Assembly: GCA_958510825.1 (NCBI GenBank)
Contig: OY294044.1
Span: 42,745,550-42,809,549 of the forward strand
DNA: 64,000 nucleotides
Source: Brachypterus glaber
Taxonomy: Eukaryota; Arthropoda; Insecta; Coleoptera; Kateretidae
Reading direction: 5' to 3'
Positions 25,562-37,207 of the stretch are shown piece by piece (the stretch's first letter is position 1; every line of letters begins with the position of its first letter). The position numbers and the translations under genes are program-made. Under the pieces are notes generated by a model that searched no databases, was not told where the DNA came from, and saw only the letters and a program-made list of their open reading frames with translations.

Positions 25562-26225
25562 TTGAATTATTCAGGAAGCGCAGATAGGATTTTATTACAT
25601 ACCGGTCCTGCACTGTAAAAAATGTTCCCGGTGCAGATAATCTGCAACTTAATTACAAGTACCAGATATTGTATAATTTAAATTTTGCTGTAAAATTACA
25701 TTAAATATAAACAAAAATTTTTGTTTTAACTTTGAACTTTAAAAGTGCAAATTTCGCCCAATTAATTACCGTAGTTTTGAAATATTAGGTACGTTTAGTG
25801 AATTATTCTACTCTATTCTCTGTCATTTATCTCTCATAATTTTTATTTATTGCGTAAGCGCGTCCATTTTTTATTCTCATTTATTATTAGATGGATTTAG
25901 GTCGAATAATTCAGGAAACACGTATAGGATTTATTAGATGCCGGTCCTGCACTGTAGGTGCGATAACCAGCAATATAACTACAGGCTATACGTACCAGAC
26001 TTTCAAAAAATATTGTAAAATTTAAATTTTGATGTAAAATTTGTGTTTTAACTTTGAACCTAACTGCAAATTTCGCCCAATTAATTTCATTAATTAAAAG
26101 TTTTTATAGTTTATTCTGCCATATTCTCTGTCATTTATCTGTCATTTATCTGTCATAATTTTTATTTATTCTGCAAACGCGGCCATTTTTTGTTCTCATT
26201 TATTAATAGATTGATTTAAGTCGAA
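25562..26225. repeat. ~340-bp tandem duplication
   Basis: Two diverged units start at about 25562 and 25902. They share CCGGTCCTGCACTGTA, GCAAATTTCGCCCAATTAAT and ATTCTCTGTCATTTATCT. There is no ORF. The divergence implies an old duplication or two adjacent copies of one repeat. Confidence 0.8.
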
Positions 26226-26627
26226 TACTTGTGTTAAATAAATAGAATTGTTTAAAGTACATGAGCCAACTAATGGCATGCTTAAGAATAATTATTCAGG
26301 AGAGAAGAATTCTCACCAAAAAGTATATTATTGTAATATTTAAACCTAATTTTCGGATAAAACTTTAAATTACATTGTCATCGATTTAAAGGGTTTTAAA
26401 TATTCCGTTTAATTTTCTATAAAAAATTGGGTTTAAATTAAATATAACTTATATACTTAGACACATGGATCTGTGGAAGAATGTGTGTTCAAGTGAGAGG
26501 CACGTAAGCCTTATAACGCTTTTGACGGAAAGAATAGAGCGCGCATGTTTCCTCCCCCTTTCGTCGGAGACTTTGTTCTATGTGGAGAACTATATAAGAT
26601 TCCAAAGCAAAATTCGCATATTTCATA

Positions 26628-26780
26628 TATTTAGGCTAATTCAGAATTGGTGAATTAAACGAAAATGGTATGTCCCTAAGGGCTCATTTCCGGACCAATC
26701 TTTATAGGAACTTTTTTTCATATTTTTGAATGTGGAATTACCATTTTTGTTTGAATCACCAATTCTGAATCAGCCTGTAT
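26628..26780. repeat. ~150-bp MITE
   Basis: Imperfect inverted arms: GGCTAATTCAGAATTGGTG at the left, CACCAATTCTGAATCAGCC at the right. The right-arm word recurs at about 56735-56757. Confidence 0.7.
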
Positions 26781-27191
26781 AAAAAAATACTAGTCCAGTA
26801 GACCGATTTTGGAAACTTGACAGCTGTCAGTTGATCTTTTCGAGATGGTTGTGGGAATCATAAAATCATAATGTGTGTCATAAAGGTAACTTTTTTACGA
26901 CATAAGAAGTGGTGAGGGACTTAAAATATTCGTATGTAATACTCCGACACGAAATGAAGATTTGGGATGTATCCAAAATATACCAAATCAGAAGTTGTAT
27001 TTGCAGGAATATTTTTTTAAACAAGTTTTTAACAAAAAAAATTTAATATTATTATAATTCGATATTAATATATTTTGACACAATAAATGAATGTTTCACA
27101 TTTCTTTGGAATGAAAAAAAAATATAAATTTGTTCAATTTTATTAATATTGAATAAATTATTAAATAATAATAATAAATTAATACTACCGT

Positions 27192-27254
27192 CCTAAGCTG
27201 AAAGGTCATATCTATGTATGTTTAATATACATAGATATGACCTTTCAGCTTAGG
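27192..27254. repeat. Perfect 28-bp-arm hairpin
   Basis: Arms 27192-27219 and 27227-27254 are exact complements around a 7-nt loop; the stem starts CCTAAGCTGAAAGGTCATAT. A perfect stem this size suggests a very young MITE tip pair or a structured transcript. Confidence 0.85.
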
Positions 27255-28217
27255 CCCACAAAGTATGAGGGGCCCCCAAAAGTGGGGGACCCCGTGAAAT
27301 TTTTCTTACTATTTCACCTGTCCAGTCCGATACTGAATGTGTGGATCCCATATGTTTATTATCAAAGCTATTTAATTTATTGTTAAAGCTACTTAATTTA
27401 TATCACAATAAAGTATTTACCGATTTATGTTAATATCTAGTATAATAGTTAACTACACTGTAAAACAAACTGCCTTAGGCCGGTTTGTAAAATAGAAGCA
27501 ATATGTAAGATACCATAAACCGATATGTCATTATCTATAAAATTAAATAGTCCGTAATTAAAAGTGTATCTGTAAAGTGTAGGGATATGGGAAAAATATC
27601 CAAACGGGTTAAGGCGTCTGATTCATTATTAGGTCTTTACTTAACGCGTCAGCCTTTTTTAGTTAATTAATAATTAAAGTTTGGTGAAAGCGACATGTAA
27701 AACAATATCCCTGTAAAATGGTTAGAACTTCAGTTAAAGCCCTGAACTTAGGAGATGCTTAAATAAGTAGAATAGTTCGAGGTTAAACAAACATGTAAAC
27801 ATGTAAACTTTCTACTACGCTATTGATTGATTGGCTGATATTTAAGATACGATTTTTTCAAAGAGCTCATTCGCTATCTCTACACTGTAACATTTCTACT
27901 CATCATCAACTCTGTAACAAGTACTAGCTTATCTGCTTAATACTAAGTGGCCTTCTTGCATTCTAAATCATCTATGAACGAGGAAACTTGCAAGGAAACT
28001 TTGTAGTATTAAAGCGATAAGCGTAAAAATATATTGCAGATTAGTGTTCGTCGGTAGTTTACGAGTACATATTTTAGTAATGTTTACTAGTAGGTACCCT
28101 ACCATATATTTTATAGAGTACATACAACTTGATTCTCCTCCTTATGGCTTTAATGATAGCTGTATGTTATTAGGTATTTTTTAACCATTTTACGAAAAAA
28201 TTTATAGTAATTATGTA
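27255..28217. other. AT-rich stretch, no gene
   Basis: No supported coding region and no repeat pair recognised. Confidence 0.35.
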
Positions 28218-28326
28218 CCAAGGTAGAGAAGACATTTTTTATAGCCGAGCGTATTCAATTCCGAGCTGCGTAGCAACAAGGGGTTTAAGAGTGCGAGGCT
28301 ATAATATTCTTCTCTGCCGTGGTTTA
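28218..28326. repeat. ~109-bp imperfect inverted repeat
   Basis: AAGGTAGAGAAGA...TATAGCCGAGC at the left pairs with GCGAGGCTATA...TCTTCTCTGCC at the right; likely a small MITE. Confidence 0.55.
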
Positions 28327-28824
28327 TATATTAGTTTTTTCAGTACTAGCTCTATTTAACTATTTTTATTCAAATAATAAAATAAATCATTAACAAAAAT
28401 TATATTTCTTGATATGTTCATAAAAATTAAGTAGCCTTGATCAATGACATTTGCTCAAATAAATACTTTGAACTGACGTTTAAAAATGTATTTTTTTTTA
28501 TTTTTTTTTTCATAATATTTAGCTTATTATTGATTGTATTAATTAGTAATAATTATAATTAATTATATTTAATAAATAGAAAGTTATTTGAAGCTATTTT
28601 CTTGGGTTTAATTAGTAAAAATTGCACAAAGGATCTAAAGAGACAGAAATAAATTGTTTATAAAATTTACTCCTACTAGGAGAGAAAAAATTATTATTGC
28701 TATAGGCGAAAAAAATTGAATTCACAGTCTGAACATATGATAAATAATGGTATGTTCTAAAGCTAATAGTGAAAAAAATATTTTACTTTCATATTATTTC
28801 ATTAAAAATAACAACTAGGTTTAT

Positions 28825-29827
28825 TATACTGCTCTGCTAAGACAAGTTGTCCTATCTGCAAAAATTAACTTTTTGAGATTAGCACACCATTGCATTACAC
28901 TAGCCTCATGTGCCTAGTAAAGAGAAATATCCTATCTAAAACCCAAGTCCTGAAAATTAGCCTAAGATGTCTGTTCTATGTGGAAAATTTTCAATTTTTT
29001 CTAATTAAAATTGTCCTAACTAGTCCTTACTAGACGAATAAGTCCTAACTATATAGATCTTAGTATTTTAGATTTTAAGCTTTCACGGCCATTAAGATAT
29101 AAAGAACTTTCACTTTCGGGTTTAGACCGTGTTAATGGATTTTCACTTTCCGACGTTTCGTCTCTTACTACTAGAGACATCTTCAGGGATTAATCTGAAA
29201 CTTAGTTTCAGATTAATCCCTGAAGATGTCTCTAGTAGTAAGAGACGAAACGTCGGAAAGTGAAAATCCATTAACACGGTCTAAACCCGAAAGTGAAAGT
29301 TCTTTATATAGATCTTAGTAATTTAATTTAACTTTTTAAATCATTTTCATTCATTTTCAGATAGGATAAATTCATCTAGTATTATAACTTATTTTACAGA
29401 GCAAAGATTCACTCCAAATATTATAACCTAACAATTAAATATTTACATCAATCAGAAGATAAGTATAATTATTGTTTATTTGCAGTAAATATAAAGTGTT
29501 TTTGTGCAGTTAAATGCTTTTTGTTGTCCTGAGCAAATTTATAAAGCTAAGCCAAGTAATCATTCAGTATGCAGTTAGGACAACTTGTTTTAGCAGATAT
29601 TTTAGCTTTTACTAGGACTAAATGTCACTTCTCGTGTCACTTAATGACCAACAAAAATAAATATTTTTTCAAAGCATATCACGTATTTTTCATTTTAAAT
29701 AAAGCAGAAATAAACGCGATATTTATTTAAACCTGTTTTTAAAAAGTGCAAACAAAAACAATAAAACTGGCCATATCTAAAAACATCTAATTTGCAGATA
29801 GGACAACTTGTCTTAGAAGGCAGTATA
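28825..29827. mobile_element. ~1-kb TA-flanked TIR element
   Basis: The left end TATACTGCTCTGCTAAGACA is mirrored at the right as a near-complement ending GGCAGTATA; the arms share AAGACAAGTTGTCCTATCTG. The flanking TA fits a Tc1/mariner-type non-autonomous element. It carries a nested insertion at 29066-29304 and has no transposase ORF. Confidence 0.75.
29066..29304. mobile_element. Retro-type insertion forming a perfect palindrome
   Basis: The insert is bracketed by 16-bp direct repeats TATATAGATCTTAGTA (29050-29065 and 29305-29320). Its body is an exact palindrome: 105-bp arms 29098-29202 and 29204-29308 around one central T, the last few bases shared with the right duplication. The arms contain CGACGTTTCG and CTGAAGATGTC words. 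A long target duplication points to target-primed reverse transcription; the head-to-head structure suggests twin priming or snap-back synthesis. Confidence 0.8.
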
Positions 29828-30021
29828 ACTGTTATATAATAATAACGTCAAAAAAGAAATTATTTGTGTGAGATGAATCACACTGTATATATGATAATTT
29901 AGATATATCTAAAAATGTCATGGACGATATGTACATGTTTTGTCTACTACCACTAGGAAATATGACGTTGTTCTCATGATTTATTAAATTGGAATCATCT
30001 ACTTTTTCCACACCCGCAGGT

Positions 30022-31768
30022 CACGGTGCGGTGGTGCGACAGTTTAAATCAACTTCAAATTACCCCATTTATGTTTCTATACGTCGATTCTATGATACTT
30101 TAGGATGATTTTAACCAAAAATAAAAAAAAATCTATCGAGCACATTTTTTTTATTAAACAAAAACCCCGTATGTTGGACACTTACCTTGTATATGACTTT
30201 TCACTAAATATTTACTCAAATTATTATTATTTTTTTGTTTCGTTTTGTTTAATATACGTGAACTGCAAAATAATCGTCATAAAAAAATAAAATTTATAAT
30301 AAAAAACCCCTTATACTGGGTGACACAAGAAGTATTCCCTACGAATTATCTCCGTAACTATAAAAGATAACTTTTTGAAATTTACAGAACTTATATGAAC
30401 CGTAAATACTCCCATTTTAGCATGGTCATTATAAAATTATCACTTCCGGTCTAAGCGGAAGTGATACCAACTTTGATTTTTAAATGGAACCCTTTACATT
30501 TGCTTACATATTTAGATTCGTATTTAAATTCTATTTTCATTCTCAATATTTATGGCGCCACAGGAGACATTTTACATAAAAACAACATGGCGGTCCTATG
30601 ACTTCCATATTGCAATATTTCTCAAACTTTTCATTTCAAATCTTTTAATAGTAGGCTAAAAATTTACTGTTTATCTGAAACTGATTGTCTTTTGTTTTTA
30701 TGAAAATGGCGTTATGTTAATTTTTTTTAATCATCCACTTTAACGCCATTTTGTGCTAATTTTTTAAATGAATCGTCCTATTATTGATTTCACTAGATCA
30801 AAAACTCAGGTATACTCAAGAAAAACGTAGAAATACTCTAATAGCGTTGGCCCTTTTCGGGGAAAATGTCCATATTCCCTTGGGATTTAATAAGCTCCCA
30901 ACGGAATATGGCCATTTTCCCAAACAATTTCCAACCCTATTAGGGTGTTTGTACTTTTTTCTTGTAGAGTATACCTGAGTTTTTAATTTAGCGAAATCAA
31001 AAAAAGGTCGTTTCCTTTAAAAAATTTAGCACAAAATGGCGTTTAAGTTGATGATTTGAAAAAAAAAACTTCAAAATTGCGCCATATCCATAAAAACAAA
31101 AGGAAATCAGTTTCGGATCAACAGTAAATTTTTAGCCTCAGAAATATTCCAATATGGACGTCATCGGACCGCCATGTTGTGTTTATGAAAAATGGATTCT
31201 GTGGCGCCATCTTTAATGCAAATATCGACTTGTGATATGTTAATAAAAAGTTAATTTAAATACGCATCTATAAATGTAAGCAAATATATAGGGTTCCATT
31301 TAAAAATCAAAAGTTGGTATCACTTCCGCTAAGACAGGAAATGATTTTTTTATAATGACCATGACAAAATGGGGGTATTTACGGTTTATACAAGCTTTGT
31401 AAATTTCAAAAAGTTATCTGTTATCTTTTATAGTTACGGAGATAATTCGTAGGCAATACTTCTTGTATCATCCGTTATAAGGGGTTTTTTATTATTAATT
31501 ATTTTTTTTATGAAAATTATTTTGCAGTTCACGTATATTGAACAAAATAAAACAAAAAAAATAATAATAGTTTGAGTAAATATTTAGTGAATAGTCAAAT
31601 ACAAGGTAAGTGTCCAACATACGGGGTTTTTGCTTAATAAAAAAAATGTGCTCGATAGATTTTTTTTATTTTTGGTTAAAATCATACTAAAGTCTCATAG
31701 AATCGTCGTATAGAAACAGAAATGGGGTAATTTGAAGTTGATTTAAACCGTCGCACCACCGCACCGTG
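30022..31768. mobile_element. 1.75-kb palindromic element, CAC termini, 4-bp TSD
   Basis: Arms of roughly 850 bp meet near 30895. Both tips read CACGGTGCGGTGGTGCGAC, and AGGT flanks both sides (30018-30021 and 31769-31772). CAC-type ends with a 4-bp target duplication resemble Chapaev-like elements of the CMC group, and the first six bases match the element at 53028-55595. No transposase is encoded. Short ORFs at 30105 and 30784 are by-products of the palindrome. Confidence 0.85.
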
Positions 31769-31772
31769 AGGT

Positions 31773-32312
31773 ATCCGTGTAGAATATCCGTAGAAAATGT
31801 TTTTACAAATCAAGCTTGCCATGAAATTGCAATTTTCACTTTGACACTAATATAGGTTTGAAAAATTGTTAAAATATACTTTAGAGTTGGCCAACGATAA
31901 CTTTACAATAACACTGCAATTACTTCGTATTTATTATCTTGTGATAAATTGATTGTACCCCCTAGTATTATTTTAAATTTATTACATACATACATAGATA
32001 AAATTTGGTTTTACCAAATTTTAATTTAATATTACTCTTCAGGCTATTATTTATAATATTAATAGATATACAGGGTGTTCCATTACCTTTCCTACAGTCA
32101 TTATCTTGAAAACTTATATATGAAAAATAAAGATAATTTAATTGTGTAATTGGCCAAATTCTAACATTCACTACATCTATATGACATAAAAAGCTCGAAA
32201 TGACCATAATTTTCAACTATGCATTATTCAAATCGTGATATATTCTGCAAGCTGCATATACCATATTTAGGTTAATAGTCTCACAAGCATTAGTAAGTCT
32301 TAGCCACCAAGC
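31773..32312. other. 5' part of mariner-like relic, no gene
   Basis: About 32069 starts TACAGGGTGTTCCATTACC, a TA plus CAGGGTG-type end common in insect TA-target elements. About 32245-32290 is an inverted copy of coding sequence at 32405-32455 of the following pseudogene. No complete ORF. Confidence 0.45.
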
Positions 32313-32556
32313 TCTCCTGACCTAACGCCACTAGATTTTTTATGAGGAAAAAATAGTGTATCAAACATAACCAACTGACCTAGAGGACTTCAAGGCACGC
32401 ATTAATAATGCTTGTGAGACTATTAATCTGGATATGGTATATGCAGCTTGCAGAAGAAATTTAATGTCACGAGTGGTGGGGGGCTGGGTTCCAAATATGC
32501 AAAAACGTTCAGTATTAACGAATTCTCAGTATAGGGATCAAATAATGAAAACCTAA
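32313..32556 (+). pseudogene. Mariner/IS630-type transposase C-terminus
   Basis: The first frame gives SPDLTPLDFL, the block around the third catalytic acidic residue of Tc1/mariner-IS630 (DDE/D) transposases, then TGA where the family has a conserved Trp. After a one-base slip the next frame runs KIVYQT, an in-frame TAA, and TDLEDFKARINNACETINLD, matching the usual C-terminal helix region, and ends at 32556. The N-terminal two thirds are missing. The inverted copy of part of this sequence at 32245-32290 shows local rearrangement. Confidence 0.65.
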
Positions 32557-32564
32557 AATACGTA

Positions 32565-33300
32565 TATTTTCGATTTTAATAAAGAACATTTTTGTCAAAT
32601 ATCAAGATTTTATAATTAGAAACCTAACATACGCACATTTTTTAAAAATCTCCTTACGATATCGTATATCTATATATGGTATATCATATATACATCACGA
32701 TATTGTCCTACTTAAGAGTCGAATATCAAAAATTTCTGTACCACGTGTCTTTTTGATTTCAATAAAAAATATTTTTGCTTAATATCGAGATACTAAATTA
32801 AGAGGTCTCTAAGATGCTCACACTTCAAAAAGTTTACCACTCACAACTCAAATATCAAGATTTTTACCACCTTAGGTGAATATCAAAAATTCCTGACATA
32901 CGTATCTTTTCGATTTCAATAAAGAATGTTTTTGCTAAATATCGAGATTCAATATTTAAATAATTTACTCCTTACGACAAAAATACCACGATTTTTCCAC
33001 CTTAGGGGTCGAGTATCGAAAATTTCTGAAACACGTACCTTTTCGATTTCGATAGAGAACATTTTTGCCAAATATCGAGATTCTATATTAAAGGTCCCTG
33101 AGATACACACAATTTTCAAAAAAGGTTATTCTTTAAATAAGTTACCATTTAAGACTTTAATATCACGATTTTTACAACCTTAGGTGTAGAATATCGAAAA
33201 TTTCTGAAATACTTATCTGTTTTATTCCGATGAGAAATATTTTTGCCAAATATTTAGATTCTAGATCAAGAGGTCTCTGAGATAATCACACTTTTTAATA
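32565..33300. repeat. Minisatellite, degenerate 137-186-bp units
   Basis: About five units carry TTTCGATTT(C/T)(A/G)ATA(A/G)AGAA, AAATATCGAGATTC and AGGTC(T/C)CTGAGAT in order, at about 32569, 32755, 32911, 33048 and 33224. The unit length varies. Confidence 0.7.
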
Positions 33301-33470
33301 AACCTTTCAACCCCCGTTTCACGCCCTTAAGGACTGAATTTCGAAAAATCGCTTCTTAGTGGGTGTTTACATTATAAAAGGAACAAACTTTCCAAATTTT
33401 AAGTTTTTAGATAAGTGGTTTAGGCTGGGCGTACATTAGTTGAATTCTGTTAGGATTTTATACAGAGCGG

Positions 33471-34177
33471 TCCAAAAGTCACCCTTCCCCTCTTAACTTT
33501 TGAACGAGTTTAGATATCGACTTCAAATTTAGAACTCTTAAATAAGACAACTTAAACTATCTTTAAGCATATATTTGATACTTTTAGCTCTTAAAATGTG
33601 GGCAGGGGGGCATGGGGCGACATTTTTTTAAATGGAAAGGTGGGTCGTGTAATACATCATTTTAAAGCTTATAAAATTCTCAATTTAACTGTATTTTTTA
33701 AATTTTTTTTAAACATTTTTTTTTTGGGTTTAAAGTAGGGTTGAAAATGGGTATTTTTGTCAAGATTTCTCTAAAAAATCCAAACAATTTTTTAAAAATG
33801 CCTAATTTCATAATGAAAAAAAGTAAATTATACTTTTCAACTAATTTTAGTTGACATAAATAAAAATTAACAAAAAAAAAACTTAAAAATTTATCTTTTT
33901 AGCACAAAAAACTGAAAAATTAAAACCTTAAAAAACATGTTTAAAAATTTTAAAAATGTATGGTTATATAGAGAATTTTAAAGGCTTTAAAATGATGTAT
34001 CGCACGACCCCCCTTTCCATTTAAAAAAAATTCCCCCCATTAAGAGATAAATGTATCAAATATATGCTTAAAGATAGTTTAAGTTGTCTTATTTAAGAGT
34101 TCTAAATTTGAAATCGATATCTCTCAACTCGTTCAAAAGTTAAGAGGGGGGGGGGGTGACTTTTGGACCGCACTATA
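33471..34177. repeat. Palindromic MITE, GCGGTCCAAAAGTCACC family, copy B
   Basis: Tips TACAGAGCGGTCCAAAAGTC and its near-complement ending GGACCGCACTATA; arms of about 330 bp. The TA at both ends suggests a Tc1/mariner-type element. Complete sister copy at 49168-49901, partial at 18703. Confidence 0.85.
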
Positions 34178-35012
34178 TAATAGATTGTATTGTTTTTTAT
34201 CATTTTGGGACCTTATAAAAGTATTTTATACCACAGATAGTTAACTAGTTATATATTACAAAAAAATAGAAGTTGCATAAAAAAAAACATTCTTTTCATT
34301 AAAAATGAATCTATTTATTCTTTGTTTTTGATCCAAACATTATAATGTTAATTAGCTCAAAATCAAGAAACTGCTTTAAAACCAGAAAAGTTACCTTAAA
34401 TATCTCTGTTTACTATTTTTTTTTTAAATATCATCTTGGAATATTTATATGAACATTTTCGAATATTTTTAATGATGTCCTTAAGTATAGTTTTTTTTTT
34501 AATTTTAATCGTAGAAAAAGTATAGTATGCAACATGTATGGAATGTCATTTTCACACTCCGGTGTTTGTAGCACTCACCCTCATGAGAAAAGTCGTATAT
34601 TCTACAGTACTAATTCATGCTTACACATTGTACTTATACATTTTTTTTTAATAGTTACATTCTGTAGAATTTTTTTTTAATATGCCTACGGACCCACCGA
34701 GCAAGTGATTTCTTTTGCATTTTTTTTCCTGTCGAAGTTTCCCGTTTTACTATAAGCGTAAAAAATACCGAAAATTCTAAACAGTGCACTAGCGTGTTGT
34801 ATAAAAACCGCATAATTTAATTTTCTTCGTTGTTTCAAAGTTAAAATTGCCAGACTCTGAAGGAGAAAAGTTTTTTTTTGAAACATAATTGAATACGGTA
34901 TTGCCAACACGCTTTTTCAGATTTGTATTTTTACTTTTATTACCTATTTAATTTTTACTCATGAATGGTATTTGGTAGAAAAATTTCAGAATAAAAATAC
35001 AATGCCCAGTAA
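34178..35012. other. AT-rich stretch, no gene
   Basis: No supported gene. The 74-codon minus-strand ORF at 34686-34910 matches nothing I recognise. Confidence 0.35.
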
Positions 35013-35480
35013 AATGGATTTGTTATTATCAGATTCACTTTCAGCAACCTCAAAAACCACAATATACAAATTTTCACTAAAACTATCCCCCACTCTCCAA
35101 TGGGTAGAGAATTTTTTTTAGTACCAGATTCACTTTTAGCTACCTCAAAAACCCCTATAATATAAAAATTGGTATATTATACCTATTTTCACGAAATCTA
35201 CCCCCTCCCCTCAGAGAGTGGAGTTGGAATTTTTATATTATCAGATTTACTTTCAGCAACCTAAAAAACCCCTATAAACCAATTTTCACAAAAACTACCC
35301 CCTACCCTTTGAGGAGTGGAATTGAAAAAAATTTATTATCAAATTTAGTTTCGTCTTCGCCAAAAACCCCCATTTCGACGAAAATATTTAAAAATATTTA
35401 CCCCCTTACCCCCGCAGGGGCCCCGTGTTGGTGGAGTTAGAAATTTCAGCAACCTCAAAAACCCCTATACAGCAATTTTC
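35013..35480. repeat. Minisatellite, 4-5 units of ~95-117 bp
   Basis: The word CCTCAAAAACCCCTATA with upstream ATCAGATTTACTTTCAGCAA recurs at about 35027, 35122, 35239, 35336 and 35440. A solitary unit is at about 9747. Confidence 0.75.
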
Positions 35481-35529
35481 AAATTTTTGTGAAAAATTAT
35501 TGTATTTACCCCATTTGCCCCTTGTCCCA

Positions 35530-35690
35530 CCCCGATGTTTACCAAAAACAATCCCGAGTGAGAACTTTTGGTAGCATATCTGTATGCCAAATTTGAAGTC
35601 TATAGCTTAAAGCGTTCTTAAGTTATAGTGCACTTAAGATTTCCAGGACAGAACGACCGATCGACCGACCGACAATTTTTGAAAGAAAAA
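35530..35690. repeat. Dispersed repeat with GACCGACCGA tail, copy 1
   Basis: Contains ACCAAAAACAATCCCGAG, TTAAAGCGTTCTTAAGTTAT and a run of CGACCGAC. Further copies are at about 47550-47700 (same orientation) and 59375-59520 (opposite, more diverged). There is no coding capacity. Confidence 0.75.
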
Positions 35691-36419
35691 TGATAAATTA
35701 ATAAAACAAAAAAAATACCCACTTTAAGGCCCAAAGGGGATAAAAACTTTTGATGAGGATGGTCCAAAAAGTCACGAATTATCGTGGTCTCAAATTTTCC
35801 CGGGCAATTTTTTTTCTCGGAAGGCGTGTTTTTGCACACCTCAAAAAAAGCAACAAAAAAATGTCTTTTTAATAATGCAGGACTTTGCCAGGGAAAAGTA
35901 CAATAAAAAAAAAAACAAAAAAACGTATATAATTTGTGTATAGGGTGATCCAATTTTCAGTACATAAGTTAATAAGGTCTGAAAATTTTCAAAAGACTCC
36001 TTTTGACATTTAGGTCCTTATGTTTTTTTCAAATGTTTTTAATAATATGCTGCATCTTTTTCGCAAGGAAGCCGCAGTAAGACCAATTTATTTATTTTTT
36101 CTAGAATGACCAAATTTTTATTAAAGTATTTTGAAGACAGCCATTTATTAAAAATTGTGAATTTCTGAGTGTTAGAAAGAAAACCTATACTAGCAACAAA
36201 GAGTAGATTTGGAGAAAAATGAGTTTAAAGTTAGGGTAAATTAAGGATGTAATTTCTTTTACTACACATCAGTTATATCTGCAGTTTATTTTTTTAAGAC
36301 TAATTCAACCATACTGATTACGAAAATAGTAATCACGCTTTGCAGAAATGCACCGTTCTCCCGTGGTCGACAAAATATTTTTTATTATTTATAATACAAT
36401 TTTTAAACCTATTTTAGTT
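35691..36419. other. AT-rich stretch, no gene
   Basis: The minus-strand 111-codon ORF at 35618-35953 overlaps the dispersed repeat and low-complexity A/T and is not called a gene. Confidence 0.35.
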
Positions 36420-36990
36420 ATTTATGGTTCATATCGGCCCAAAATCGGCATCGGGGTTTTTGAGGTCAAAGATAACATATTTTTGGTCAAAATAAAAAAA
36501 TCAAAATGGCGGCGACAATATGGCGGACGACTTGTGTGATTTCTGGCAGATTCTCACCAAAATCGGTATCAGGGGGTTTTCGGGGTTTTAGATTGCGAAT
36601 TTTTTGTCAAAATTAAAAAATAAAATGGCGGCGCCAACATGCCGGACTATTTGTGTCTTTAATGGCCTATTCGAACCAAAATCGGTATCTGGGGGTTGTC
36701 TGTGTCAGTGATTAAAATTTTTTTATCAAAATTAAAAATTTCGAAATGGCGGAGCCAATAGGATAGACGTCTTTTATGATTTATGACTTATTCAAACCAA
36801 AATCGGTATCTAGGGATTTTGGGATTTTCTGGGTCGTCAATAAATTAAAAAAATTCAATATGGCGAATTTTTGCATTTATGAACCATGTCGAATTAAAAT
36901 CGGTACGAATTTTTGCTAAAAATTTAAAAACTCAAAATGGCGCCACCAATATGGCGAATTTTGGCATTCATGAACCACTCAAGAATATAT
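36420..36990. repeat. Minisatellite, ~5 units of ~120 bp
   Basis: Units carry CCAAAATCGGTATC(A/T)GGGG and CAAAATGGCGGCG(A/C)CAA, at about 36430, 36557, 36678, 36799 and 36897, spaced 98-127 bp. Confidence 0.8.
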
Positions 36991-37012
36991 CTATCTATTC
37001 CACAACATCAAA

Positions 37013-37150
37013 TAGACGTGTTTACGTCGAAGTAAATGACCTGTCAAAATGACGTGTATTCACGTCATAATGATGTAACACGTCAAACTGACGTAAGTTT
37101 ACGTAAATTTAACTTGACATATCATTTTAAAGTGCACTCACGTCTACTGT
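37013..37150. other. Cluster of TGACGT/ACGTCA words
   Basis: At least six ACGT-centred words (TGACGT, ACGTCA, TTACGT) lie in about 130 bp, far denser than the surroundings. They may be degenerate short tandem repeats or, less likely, CRE-like sites; no gene is adjacent. Confidence 0.3.
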
Positions 37151-37207
37151 TAAGTATTGCGAGTCAATTTCACGCGTAAAAACGATAATTTGATGTAATT
37201 GAGTGGA

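Noticed and set aside
29218..29260. Hammerhead ribozyme (CTGAAGA...GAAA) in the palindrome arm
   Set aside because: The core words have the right order, but stem II closes only with a bulged base and no cleavage-site strand could be paired, so it was not called.
30105..30978. ORFs of 61 and 64 codons
   Set aside because: Both lie in the arms of a palindromic element and have no recognisable product.
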